A stretch of DNA of 26,675 nucleotides from Clostridium sp. CAG:524 (GTDB lineage Bacteria; Bacillota_I; Bacilli_A; RF39; UBA660): positions 1-26,675 of the forward strand of contig FR880117.1 of assembly GCA_000434555.1 (NCBI GenBank), read 5' to 3'. This document shows, in pieces, positions 7,831 through 15,324 of the stretch; the first letter of the stretch is position 1; each line of letters starts with the position of its first letter. A program made the position numbers and the translations under genes. The notes beneath the pieces were generated by a model. The model saw only the letters and a list, made by a program, of their open reading frames with translations. It searched no databases and was not told the DNA's origin.

Positions 7831-8595
7831 ATGATAGAAATATTTACAATGATATATATAACAATTATGGGAGCTATAATGGGTAGTTTTTTAGGATGTA
7901 TGGGGTATAGAATTCCAAATAAAATAAAAACTACCTATCCAAGTAGCTTTTGTAATGATTGTGGAAAACCACTTAAATGGTATATGAATATACCAATAAT
8001 ATCTTATATTGCATTAGGCGGTAAATGTGCTTATTGTAAAAAACCAATTAATTTTATTTATCCATTCGTAGAAATAGCTTGTGCATTGTTATTTTTATGT
8101 AATTATTTGACTTTTGGATTTAATATGAATTTCTTTATAAGTACAATTATTACTTGTGCATTAATGGTTACTATTGTTAGTGATTTCTTATATTTTTATA
8201 TTTCTGATAGAGTACTTATTATATCAGGTCTTGCTATTGTGATTACATTATTTATATTTGAAACACCAGAAGTTGTATTTAAACATATAATTTCTGCTTC
8301 TGTTATATTTATATTTATGTATTTGATTAAATTACTTGGAAATGCAATATTTAGAAAAGAATCTTTAGGTGATGGTGATATAAAATTAATGGGAATTGTA
8401 GGGTTATCAATAGGTATAATGAATAGTCTAGTTTCATTATTTATTGCTTCTGTTGTTGGATTATTATTTTCATTTATAATAACTAAGAAGAATAAAGAAG
8501 GTATTATTCCATTTGGACCATTTCTTTTAATAGGTGCACTTATAACACTATACTTTAGTGATGTAATAACTCCATTCTTACAAATGTATTTTTAG
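7831..8595 (+). CDS. Prepilin peptidase (type IV leader peptidase, PilD/ComC family)
   Basis: This membrane aspartic protease cleaves the leader of type IV pilins or pseudopilins and usually methylates the new N-terminus. At 254 residues it has the full-length form. The N-terminal zinc/methylase domain carries two CxxC pairs (C41/C44 in FCNDCGKP and C66/C69 in KCAYCKKP). The catalytic Asp residues are D118 (SDFLYFYISDR) and D183 in the LGDGDIKLMG motif. Seven to eight hydrophobic segments are visible. The ribosome binding site is GGGGGAT just before the ATG. It is co-transcribed with the GspF-family gene, so the pair should belong to one pilus, competence or secretion machine. The symbol (comC, pilD, gspO) cannot be chosen without the remaining genes. 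Its TAG is the first base triplet of the terminator stem. Confidence 0.93.
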   Translation: MIEIFTMIYITIMGAIMGSFLGCMGYRIPNKIKTTYPSSFCNDCGKPLKWYMNIPIISYIALGGKCAYCKKPINFIYPFVEIACALLFLCNYLTFGFNMNFFISTIITCALMVTIVSDFLYFYISDRVLIISGLAIVITLFIFETPEVVFKHIISASVIFIFMYLIKLLGNAIFRKESLGDGDIKLMGIVGLSIGIMNSLVSLFIASVVGLLFSFIITKKNKEGIIPFGPFLLIGALITLYFSDVITPFLQMYF

Positions 8596-8618
8596 TACTA
8601 GAAATAGTACTATTTTTA
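8593..8618 (+). terminator. Terminator of the pilus-assembly operon
   Basis: TAGTACTA (8593-8600), a GAAA tetraloop and TAGTACTA (8605-8612), then TTTTTATT. The perfect 8-bp stem starts with the TAG stop codon itself. Confidence 0.85.
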
Positions 8619-8643
8619 TTGTATATTTGGATGTGTATATTAA

Positions 8644-8733
8644 AAAAAGAGGATTTACATTAGTATAGTTATTTGCTGTAACAGCAATAATCGACATACT
8701 AGTAGTACAGGATATTTTACACTTAAAAACTAA
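8644..8733 (+). pseudogene. Remnant of a DUF285-type gene end
   Basis: A frame without a start codon runs from the stop at 8641 to the TAA at 8731-8733 and ends in RHTSSTGYFTLKN. This resembles the ending of the surface-protein gene at the window's left edge (GTSNPGYFTAK). At DNA level ACTAGTA..CAGGATA.TTTAC is shared, with about three mismatches over 24 bases by eye. It is read as a decayed 3' end of a DUF285 gene. The match is short, so chance is not excluded. Confidence 0.35.
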
Positions 8734-8745
8734 GAAAAATAAGTC

Positions 8746-8774
8746 TTTACAATATAAAATCATAGTGCTATAAT
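8746..8774 (+). promoter_or_regulatory. Promoter of the T-box/ileS transcript
   Basis: TTTACA (8746-8751), a 17-base spacer, and a perfect TATAAT (8769-8774) with extended TGC (8766-8768). The expected start is near 8781, at the beginning of the T-box leader. Confidence 0.85.
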
Positions 8775-8780
8775 GTATAT

Positions 8781-8985
8781 ATTCAAAACAAGGGATGAAG
8801 ACGATATATAATTAAAGTTTATAGAGAACTAGTGCTTGGTGGAAACTAGTAACCATATTATATATAGATCACTTCTGATGTTATCTATGGATAAGATAGA
8901 TACGCATGATTGCGTTAAAATAATGAAGTAAATAAAGGGATGGTATCGTCATAATGACTCCTTGTACTATTCCTTTTTATTTTGA
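8781..8985 (+). ncRNA. Isoleucine T-box leader (tRNA-sensing riboswitch)
   Basis: Stem I is formed by GAAG (8798-8801) with CTTC, then by ATATATAAT with ATTATATAT, and distally by ACTAGT with ACTAGT. The specifier loop on the 3' side reads AG-ATC-A, placing the isoleucine codon ATC at 8868-8870. The T-box core is AGGGATGGTATCGTC (8936-8950). Its UGGU can pair with the ACCA end of uncharged tRNA-Ile, holding the antiterminator. The alternative is the terminator at 8936-8981. Uncharged tRNA-Ile should therefore let polymerase read into ileS. The specifier, core and downstream gene agree with each other, which makes the call strong. Confidence 0.92.
8936..8981 (+). terminator. Regulated terminator of the T-box
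   Basis: AGGGATGGTA (8936-8945) pairs with TACTATTCCT (8965-8974), with two G-U pairs, followed by a T-rich tail. The 5' arm is the T-box core itself, so the antiterminator and this terminator exclude each other. Confidence 0.85.
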
Positions 8986-8995
8986 AGGAGGAGAA

Positions 8996-11900
8996 ATGAA
9001 AAAGTTTGAGAATTTAGAAAAAGGAACAGTAAATGAAGTAGAAGAAAAACAAATACTTAAATGGAAAGAAATGGATATTCTAAATAAGACTATTGAAAAT
9101 AGAAAAGACTGTGAAAACTTTGTTTTCTATGATGGACCTGCTTATGCGAATGGATTTCCAGGAGTACATCATATGCTTGCTAAAATATTAAAAGATGCAG
9201 TATGCAAGTATAAAACAATGAAAGGATTTAAAGTAGATAGAAAAGTAGGATGGGATACTCATGGTCTTCCGACTGAAGTTAATGTTGAAAAACTACTTGG
9301 ATTCAAAGATAAAAAAGATATTGAAGAATATGGTGTAGAAAAGTTTAATGCTGAATGTAAAAGAAATGTTAGAATGAATGAAAAAGAATTCGTTCGTTTA
9401 ACTGATAGAATGGGTCAATTCATTGATACTGATAATGCTTATATTACATTTAAAAATGAATATATTGAAAGTGAATGGTGGATCTTAAAGCAATTCTTTG
9501 ATGCAGGACTTGTATATCATAGTCATAAGATTCTTCCATATTGTCCTAGATGTGGTACAGAACTATCTACTCATGAAGTAGCGGAAGGTTATAAAGAAAT
9601 AGATGTTAATTCAGTAATTGTTCCATTTAAAATAAAAAATAGTGATGAATACTTTTTAGTATGGACAACAACTCCATGGACTTTAATTGCTAATGTAGCA
9701 CTTTGTGTTAATCCTGATGAAGAATATGTTAAAGTTGAAAGCATGGGATATAAATTTATACTTGCTCATGCATTATGTAATAAAGTTCTAGGAGAAGATT
9801 ATAAAGTTCTTGAAACATTTAAAGGTAAAGACCTTGAAAATACTGAATATGAACAATTAATGCCATTCTTAAAGCCAGAAGGTAAAGCATTTTATGTAAC
9901 ATGTGATAATTATGTTACTATGGAAGATGGTACTGGTGTTGTACATATTGCTCCTGCATATGGTGCTGATGATAACAATGTATGTAGAAAATATAATATT
10001 CCAATGTTAAATCCTGTTGATTTAAGTGGATGCTATACAGAAGGTCCATGGAAAGGTAGACATGTAACTGATAGTGAGCTTGAAATAGAAATAATTAAAT
10101 GGTTAAAAGAAAATGATAAATTATTTAAAAAGATTAAGATAAGTCATAATTATCCACATTGTTGGAGATGTAAGAGTCCACTTATTTATATGGCTAAACC
10201 TGCTTGGTATATTAAAGTTAGTGAATATAGAGATAAGATGGTTGAAGCAAATAAACAAGTTAATTGGTATCCAGATTATGTAGGAGAAAAGAGATTTGGC
10301 AATTGGCTTCTTAATGCTCAAGATTGGGGAATCTCAAGAAGCAGATATTGGGGTTGTCCAATCCCTCTTTGGACTTGTGAATGTGGTCATATGGAAATGA
10401 TAGGTTCTATAGATGAACTTGTAAATAAATCTATTGAAAAGATAGATCATGATATAGATTTACATAAACCATATGTAGATAATGTACATATTAAGTGTGA
10501 AAAATGTGGTAAAGCTATGAATCGTATTCCTGATGTAATAGATGTATGGTTCGATAGTGGAGCAGTTCCATTTGCTCAATATCATTATCCATTTGAAAAT
10601 AAAGAATACTTTGAAACACATTTTCCAGCTGACTTTATTGCTGAAGGACTTGATCAAACAAGAGGATGGTTCTATTCATTAATGGCAATATCAGTATTCT
10701 TAACAGGTAAAGCTCCTTATAAAAACGTACTTGTTAATGATTTATTACTTGATAAGAATGGTCAAAAGATGCATAAATCAAAAGGTAATGCAGTTGAACC
10801 ATTTACTATTATAGAAAAGTATGGTGCTGATGCAGTACGTTGGTATATGCTATATACTAGTCCAGTATGGACTCCACTTAAATTTGATGAAGATGGTGTT
10901 AAAGATGTAAGTTCTAAATTTATAAATACACTTAAAAATACATATACATTCTTTGAAATGTATGCTAATACTGATAATGTTGATCCAAGAGAATTTGAAG
11001 TATCATATGAAAATCTTGAAGATATTGATAAATGGTTACTTTCTAAATATAATAATTTAGTAAAAGCTGTAACTCTTAATATGGATAAATATGATTTAAA
11101 TAAAGTAGTACATTTAATACAAGACTTTGTATGTGATGATTTAAGTAATTGGTATATAAGACGTAATAGACGTAGATTCTGGGGAAGCGAACTTGACAAT
11201 TCTAAGAAAGCCGTATATAAGACTACTTATGAAATTTTAGTTGGATTATGTAAAATGATATGTCCAATTGCACCATTTATAAGTGAAGAAATTTATACTA
11301 AACTTACAGGTGAAGAATCAGTTAACTTAAGTGATTATCCAGTATGTGATGAAAGTATGATAAATGAATCACTTGAAGAAAAGATGGATTTAGTAATTGA
11401 ATTAATTAGTTATGCTAGAAATATTCGTGAAGAAGCTAAAATTAAAGTTCGTCAACCAATAAGTGAAGTTATATTTGAAGAAAAATATAAAGAAAAAATA
11501 GGTGAATTTGAAAGTTTATTTAAAGAAGAACTTAATGTTAAAAATGTTAATTGGACTAATGATTTATCTAAATATTTAACTGTTACATATAAACCTAACT
11601 TTAAAGAAGTAGGTAAGGTATTTGGAAGTGATATTAAAGCATTTGGTGAATACTTAAGTAATATTACTGAAGATGATAGTAAGAAACTTGAAAGTGGTGA
11701 ACTTACTATTAAATTAAATGATAAAGAATATGAAGTAACACCTAATTATGTTATTAAAACAATTAATTCTAAAGATGGATATAAAGCAGTAATGTTAAAT
11801 TATAAGACTGTTATTATAAATACTACTTTAGATAAAGATTTAATAAATGAAGGTATTGCAAGAGAAATAGTATCAAAAGTACAAAATTTAAGAAAAACAA

Positions 11901-12094
11901 GTGGATTTGATATTGCTGATAGAATAGATATGATATATAATGCTTCAAAAGAAGTAGTTGATGCGGTTAATGAATTTAAAGAATATATCATGGATGAAGT
12001 ACTTGCTTTAACTTTAGAAGAAAGTGATAAGGCTGAAACAGAATTTAAGATAAATGATTATGATATGAAAGTATCAATTAAACAAGTAAAATAA
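8996..12094 (+). CDS. ileS: Isoleucyl-tRNA synthetase, type 2, with GXHH signature
   Basis: IleRS charges tRNA-Ile with isoleucine. The 1032-residue protein has the eukaryote-like IleS2 features: YANGFP before the signature, GWDTHGLPTEVNVEK, a large editing domain (VWTTTPWTLIAN; IAPAYGADD) and a long C-terminal region. The class I HIGH signature is not HxGH but G56-V57-H58-H59. The second signature is K591-M592-H593-K594-S595. Swapped GXHH signatures are known from a subset of IleRS2 enzymes and are linked to extreme mupirocin resistance. Cys pairs (CPRCG, CECGH, CEKCG) suggest bound zinc. An in-frame ATG at 8954 lies inside the T-box terminator; the ATG at 8996 follows GGAGGAG and is the real start. 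Expression is set by the Ile T-box. Confidence 0.96.
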   Translation: MKKFENLEKGTVNEVEEKQILKWKEMDILNKTIENRKDCENFVFYDGPAYANGFPGVHHMLAKILKDAVCKYKTMKGFKVDRKVGWDTHGLPTEVNVEKLLGFKDKKDIEEYGVEKFNAECKRNVRMNEKEFVRLTDRMGQFIDTDNAYITFKNEYIESEWWILKQFFDAGLVYHSHKILPYCPRCGTELSTHEVAEGYKEIDVNSVIVPFKIKNSDEYFLVWTTTPWTLIANVALCVNPDEEYVKVESMGYKFILAHALCNKVLGEDYKVLETFKGKDLENTEYEQLMPFLKPEGKAFYVTCDNYVTMEDGTGVVHIAPAYGADDNNVCRKYNIPMLNPVDLSGCYTEGPWKGRHVTDSELEIEIIKWLKENDKLFKKIKISHNYPHCWRCKSPLIYMAKPAWYIKVSEYRDKMVEANKQVNWYPDYVGEKRFGNWLLNAQDWGISRSRYWGCPIPLWTCECGHMEMIGSIDELVNKSIEKIDHDIDLHKPYVDNVHIKCEKCGKAMNRIPDVIDVWFDSGAVPFAQYHYPFENKEYFETHFPADFIAEGLDQTRGWFYSLMAISVFLTGKAPYKNVLVNDLLLDKNGQKMHKSKGNAVEPFTIIEKYGADAVRWYMLYTSPVWTPLKFDEDGVKDVSSKFINTLKNTYTFFEMYANTDNVDPREFEVSYENLEDIDKWLLSKYNNLVKAVTLNMDKYDLNKVVHLIQDFVCDDLSNWYIRRNRRRFWGSELDNSKKAVYKTTYEILVGLCKMICPIAPFISEEIYTKLTGEESVNLSDYPVCDESMINESLEEKMDLVIELISYARNIREEAKIKVRQPISEVIFEEKYKEKIGEFESLFKEELNVKNVNWTNDLSKYLTVTYKPNFKEVGKVFGSDIKAFGEYLSNITEDDSKKLESGELTIKLNDKEYEVTPNYVIKTINSKDGYKAVMLNYKTVIINTTLDKDLINEGIAREIVSKVQNLRKTSGFDIADRIDMIYNASKEVVDAVNEFKEYIMDEVLALTLEESDKAETEFKINDYDMKVSIKQVK

Positions 12095-12115
12095 TGGCTC
12101 ATTTGAGTCATTTTT
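12094..12115 (+). terminator. Terminator of ileS
   Basis: ATGGCTC (12094-12100), loop ATTT, GAGTCAT (12105-12111) with one G-U pair, then five T. The stem starts on the last base of the ileS TAA. Confidence 0.75.
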
Positions 12116-12117
12116 AC

Positions 12118-12146
12118 TTGCAAAAAAATCCTATTAATTATATACT
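12118..12146 (+). promoter_or_regulatory. Promoter of the first secreted paralogue
   Basis: TTGCAA (12118-12123), a 17-base spacer, and TATACT (12141-12146). The start would be near 12153, giving a leader of about 13 bases that holds TAGGTGAG before the ATG at 12166. It begins three bases after the ileS terminator T run. Confidence 0.65.
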
Positions 12147-12165
12147 TGTTATAGTAGGTGAGAAT

Positions 12166-13446
12166 ATGAAAAGGGCATTGATATTTTTATTGACATTTTT
12201 TATAGGATTTGCATTGATTAATGCAGATGAAGTATCAGATGTTGCATGCTTATATGATTTAGGAACGTATGGTAAAGTAGAGATACAAATAAATAATTAT
12301 AATACTAATAATCCTTCTGTATCAATAAAGTGTCAGGATAAAGATACATATCAATATAAAAACTATAATAGTAAAAAAGTTTATAATAATTGTAAAGGTG
12401 AAAGTACAACTATGCCTTATGATTTCTTTAGGTATTCTAAAGATGAACATAGTTTTATTTCAAAATATAAAAAGAATTATTCATGCCCTCAGTTATATGC
12501 TAATCCATATGAGAAGTCAGATGGGGATGATAAATATGTATATTTTGAAACTATTGAGCTTAAAACGAATATAGATTTTGATAAAGTTAAAAATTTATAT
12601 CAACATGATTTTAAAAATGCGACTGAAGGAACTTTAGTAAAAGAGGCAAAAAAATTAGAGGGCTCTGATAAATTTGTTGATGCTTCTGAAGTCAACAAAA
12701 GTTTACCTAAAAAAGATGATAAGCCTTGTAAATATGATATGAATTTTGATAAAACTAAAAGGGTTACTCCATGGTATGTAAATTTTGTTACTAGTTATGA
12801 TGAAAATAACAATTATAAAGAAACATATAAAATAAAAATTGCTGGTAGATCTGATATTATAGTTGATTTGGATAAGGATATTCAGTTTGCTTTAGGTGCT
12901 TATCAAAAACAAACTGTAAAAGTTACTTCTGAACAATTAAAAGCAATATTTTTGTATGATAAAGAAGATTGCAAACCAGGAGAAGAAATATTTCATTATA
13001 CATACAATAGAGATACTAATCAAATTAATATAACTACAAATGAACAAGAGGCTTATGATAATTCTGTTGATCATAAATATGATAATGGCGCTGGGTCTAA
13101 AGGTGGAACTGGTGCTACTGGTAGACTTGGTGCTACTGGAGATGGACCAAGCTTGACTGGATTTGGAGAGGGCGGAGATTCTTGTAGTGCTGTACTTGGC
13201 ACGACTTTTTCTGCACTTGTTAAAGAAGTAATTAAGTGGGTAAGAATTGCTGGAGGTATAATTGCTATAGTAAATGGTATGTTAAAACTTATACCAGCTA
13301 TTATGTCAAAAGATGCTGAAGCGCTTAGTAAAGCTGCTAAAACATGTGTAATCATGGCAATAATATTAGTCTTTTGTGCGTTGTTCCCATGGTTATTAAA
13401 TCTTATTGGTTCAATATTTAAATGGGATGTATCTTGTATAGTATAA
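12166..13446 (+). CDS. Secreted/membrane protein with two-helix, pilin-like C-terminal domain (paralogue 1)
   Basis: A 426-residue protein. The signal peptide is MKRALIFLLTFFIGFALINA, with likely cleavage after A20. A long polar ectodomain with scattered Cys (about 21-330) is followed by a short run of G-x-y triplets (GTGATGRLGATGDG). A conserved C-terminal domain begins SLTGFGEGGDSC and has two membrane helices around a short charged loop (LIPAIMSKDAEALSKAAKT), ending WDVSCIV. This two-helix topology is like VirB2/TrbC pilins, but I see no firm homology. The ATG at 12166 follows AGGTGAG; an upstream in-frame ATG at 12094 lies in the ileS terminator and is rejected. The next gene is a paralogue with an almost identical last 209 bases and a different ectodomain. 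Function unknown; probably surface-exposed. Confidence 0.75.
   Translation: MKRALIFLLTFFIGFALINADEVSDVACLYDLGTYGKVEIQINNYNTNNPSVSIKCQDKDTYQYKNYNSKKVYNNCKGESTTMPYDFFRYSKDEHSFISKYKKNYSCPQLYANPYEKSDGDDKYVYFETIELKTNIDFDKVKNLYQHDFKNATEGTLVKEAKKLEGSDKFVDASEVNKSLPKKDDKPCKYDMNFDKTKRVTPWYVNFVTSYDENNNYKETYKIKIAGRSDIIVDLDKDIQFALGAYQKQTVKVTSEQLKAIFLYDKEDCKPGEEIFHYTYNRDTNQINITTNEQEAYDNSVDHKYDNGAGSKGGTGATGRLGATGDGPSLTGFGEGGDSCSAVLGTTFSALVKEVIKWVRIAGGIIAIVNGMLKLIPAIMSKDAEALSKAAKTCVIMAIILVFCALFPWLLNLIGSIFKWDVSCIV
13238..13446 (+). repeat. Near-identical 3' block, copy 1
   Basis: These 209 bases align without gaps to 14695-14903, with 6 differences by eye. Four of the six are silent third-position or Leu-codon changes. 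The sequences upstream, beyond about 40 further bases, are unrelated except for the SLTGFG segment. Confidence 0.9.
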
Positions 13447-13456
13447 AAATAATTTG

Positions 13457-13480
13457 AAACAAGTTTAATGACTTGTTTTT
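13457..13480 (+). terminator. Terminator between the two paralogues
   Basis: AAACAAGT (13457-13464), loop TTAATG, ACTTGTTT (13471-13478), followed by T. The -35 of the next promoter lies in its 3' arm. Confidence 0.75.
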
Positions 13481-13501
13481 AAATGTTAAAAATTATATAA
13501 T
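13473..13501 (+). promoter_or_regulatory. Promoter of the second secreted paralogue
   Basis: TTGTTT (13473-13478) inside the preceding terminator, a 17-base spacer, and a perfect TATAAT (13496-13501). The leader to the ATG at 13521 is about 13 bases and holds TAGGTGAT. The layout matches that of the first paralogue. Confidence 0.7.
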
Positions 13502-13520
13502 AGCTATAGTAGGTGATAAT

Positions 13521-14903
13521 ATGAAAAAAATGATTATGTTTCTATTGATATTTTTTATAGGAATTTTTAGTGTTAATGCATTAGAAATTGAATGCAAATA
13601 TAAGGTTACTTATGGAGATAATAGTGATAATATTATTTTCTATTTAGATACTGAAAAGGGATTACAAAATAAATTTAAAGTAGAGGGAACTGGAAGTACT
13701 GGAGAATTTAAAGGCTCTCTTGGTGGCAGTACAGGTGATGGTACAATTTTTGGAGATAAGCAACTTTATTTTGATACATATGATACTATGCAAAAAGCAT
13801 TTGTTGATACGGATGGGAATCCACTTATTTCTTGTCCTGGCGGTACGGCTGATCAAAATGAAACTTCTGCTTTAACACTTCAGTTTGGTAAACCACAAAC
13901 TGCTATGTTTAATACTGATGGCTTTTTTCTAATTAATATGAATTATTGGGGCGAAATGAATCTAGATGCTAAAGGAACTATTGTTAGAATTGAAACAAAA
14001 ACTGATACTGGTAAAAAAGGTGAGAAATGTTATTGTTGTGGTAGTTCTTCAAGAGGATGCACTTATAATTGGACAAATAAGCCTGGCAGTGAATGTGCTT
14101 TGACTAATAAATCAAAAGAACAATGTACAGGTACTACTGCTGATGATGAAAAAAGGACTCAAAAAGATTGTGGCGAACCATTTGTTTTTTCTGCATTTGG
14201 AAGAAATGATGCTTCTGATGCTGAAGGTTATTCAATTATGGGACAATATTATACTAAGAATGGTCAGAAATATATAAGATTAAACTTAAAAAAAGGTACT
14301 GAAGAAATAGAAAGTCATTCTCATTTACTTCCAAATGAGGCTGGCGCTATTCTTGATAGTGATTATTTTAAAAATAAATATGGTACAAATACAATAAGAA
14401 TAGAATCATTTGATAAATGTGAAAATGTTGGAGATACTGAAACTTGTGATGTTGATTTAGGTACTGGTGGAAAAATATTATATGTTGGACAAGACTGTTC
14501 TAATGATGAGAATGCTGATACAGATACTAAACATGATAATGAAACTAAAGAAGAATATGAAAAAAATTATGCTAATAAACATCCAGGTGCTTCTCATAAA
14601 GATCCAAGTTTAACTGGATTTGGTTCTAAAGGTGATAAATGTGATAAAGTATTGGGTACAACACTTACTTCGCTTGTTAAAGAAGCAATTAAATGGGTAA
14701 GAATTGCTGGAGGTATAATTGCTATAGTAAATGGTATGCTAAAACTTATACCAGCAATTATGTCAAAAGATGCTGAAGCACTTAGTAAAGCTGCTAGAAC
14801 ATGTGTAATCATGGCAATAATATTAGTCTTTTGTGCATTATTCCCATGGTTATTAAATCTTATTGGTTCAATATTTAAATGGGATGTATCTTGTATAGTA
14901 TAA
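13521..14903 (+). CDS. Secreted/membrane protein with two-helix, pilin-like C-terminal domain (paralogue 2)
   Basis: A 460-residue relative of the preceding gene. The signal peptide is MKKMIMFLLIFFIGIFSVNA, with likely cleavage before LEIEC. The ectodomain (about 21-365) differs from that of paralogue 1. It is Gly/Thr/Asp-rich near its start and has a Cys cluster around CYCCGSSSRGC and further Cys pairs that suggest disulfides. The C-terminal domain (DPSLTGFGSKGDKC, then two hydrophobic helices, then WDVSCIV) is nearly the same as in paralogue 1. The ATG at 13521 is chosen over an upstream in-frame start at 13473, which lies in the terminator. It ends at a bidirectional terminator facing the mTERF-like operon. 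The constant membrane domain and variable exterior suggest a surface family with exchanged ectodomains. Confidence 0.75.
   Translation: MKKMIMFLLIFFIGIFSVNALEIECKYKVTYGDNSDNIIFYLDTEKGLQNKFKVEGTGSTGEFKGSLGGSTGDGTIFGDKQLYFDTYDTMQKAFVDTDGNPLISCPGGTADQNETSALTLQFGKPQTAMFNTDGFFLINMNYWGEMNLDAKGTIVRIETKTDTGKKGEKCYCCGSSSRGCTYNWTNKPGSECALTNKSKEQCTGTTADDEKRTQKDCGEPFVFSAFGRNDASDAEGYSIMGQYYTKNGQKYIRLNLKKGTEEIESHSHLLPNEAGAILDSDYFKNKYGTNTIRIESFDKCENVGDTETCDVDLGTGGKILYVGQDCSNDENADTDTKHDNETKEEYEKNYANKHPGASHKDPSLTGFGSKGDKCDKVLGTTLTSLVKEAIKWVRIAGGIIAIVNGMLKLIPAIMSKDAEALSKAARTCVIMAIILVFCALFPWLLNLIGSIFKWDVSCIV
14695..14903 (+). repeat. Near-identical 3' block, copy 2
   Basis: Gap-free partner of 13238-13446 at a fixed offset of 1457 bases. 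The shared block runs to the stop codon and ends there. Confidence 0.9.
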
Positions 14904-14904
14904 T

Positions 14905-14932
14905 AAAAGTTCACATTAATTTGTGAACTTTT
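14905..14932. terminator. Bidirectional terminator between convergent genes
   Basis: AAAAGTTCAC (14905-14914) pairs perfectly with GTGAACTTTT (14923-14932) around an 8-base loop. T-rich sequence follows on the plus strand and A-rich sequence precedes it. It can end both the paralogue 2 transcript and the minus-strand mTERF-like operon. Confidence 0.85.
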
Positions 14933-15324
14933 TAAATTTCGTTAAATAATATTGGATTAGAATCAAGATCATCAATAATATCTTCTAATTCTTCATTAAT
15001 AAGTCTTTTATTAATATATTTTTCTATATCAATATAGTCAATATTTAATATATATGGATTTGAATCAAATAAAATATTTAATAGGGTAAATCCATATGAT
15101 TTAAGTTTAGTAATAAGTTTTAAGATAGATTCAGTAGGAGTAATTAAAAATTCAGGATTACTTCCAATTATATTTGATATTTCTGTGTCACTACAACCTA
15201 TCATTTTTAATATAGCTTCCTTTTCTATAACTTCATTATCACTTAAATTTGTGATAGATGGTGCCATATCTAGCATGCATTTAATTGTATCTTCACACAA
15301 ATCTAAATTATATATTTCTCTCAT
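14932..15324 (-). CDS. Short mTERF-like helical-repeat protein (fourth gene of cluster)
   Basis: A 130-residue acidic protein, the last gene of the minus-strand operon. About three degenerate copies of the repeat seen in its neighbours are visible. The clearest is SILKLITKLKSYGFTLLNIL followed by FDSNPYILNID, matching the 'LGFT....I....P.IL' pattern. It lacks the C-terminal module (YARYMF ... KEELINKY) shared by the three larger genes. The ATG at 15324 sits 7 bases after GAGGTG. It overlaps the upstream gene's end by 17 bases, exactly as the third gene overlaps the second, so translation is probably coupled. It could be a truncated paralogue or a small partner subunit. No catalytic motif is seen. 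Confidence 0.65.
   Translation of the reverse strand: MREIYNLDLCEDTIKCMLDMAPSITNLSDNEVIEKEAILKMIGCSDTEISNIIGSNPEFLITPTESILKLITKLKSYGFTLLNILFDSNPYILNIDYIDIEKYINKRLINEELEDIIDDLDSNPILFNEI

Noticed and set aside
8578..8763. A 61-residue minus-strand frame in the gap before the ileS leader.
   Set aside because: No ribosome binding site, overlaps the terminator, the DUF285 remnant and the ileS promoter, and has no protein-like composition.
8954..8995. An in-frame ATG at 8954 would add 14 residues to IleRS.
   Set aside because: It lies inside the T-box terminator arm region. The ATG at 8996 has GGAGGAG at the right distance and starts the normal IleRS N-terminus.
13071..13355. A 94-residue antisense frame (and its twin at 14594-14914) with hydrophobic character.
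   Set aside because: These are mirror frames of the conserved two-helix domain. They recur in both copies only because the sense DNA is duplicated.
5975..14903. Possible TGA-to-Trp recoding as in mycoplasmas.
   Set aside because: All genes are complete under the standard code, and the Trp codons I checked are TGG. TGA is simply not used as a stop in this window.
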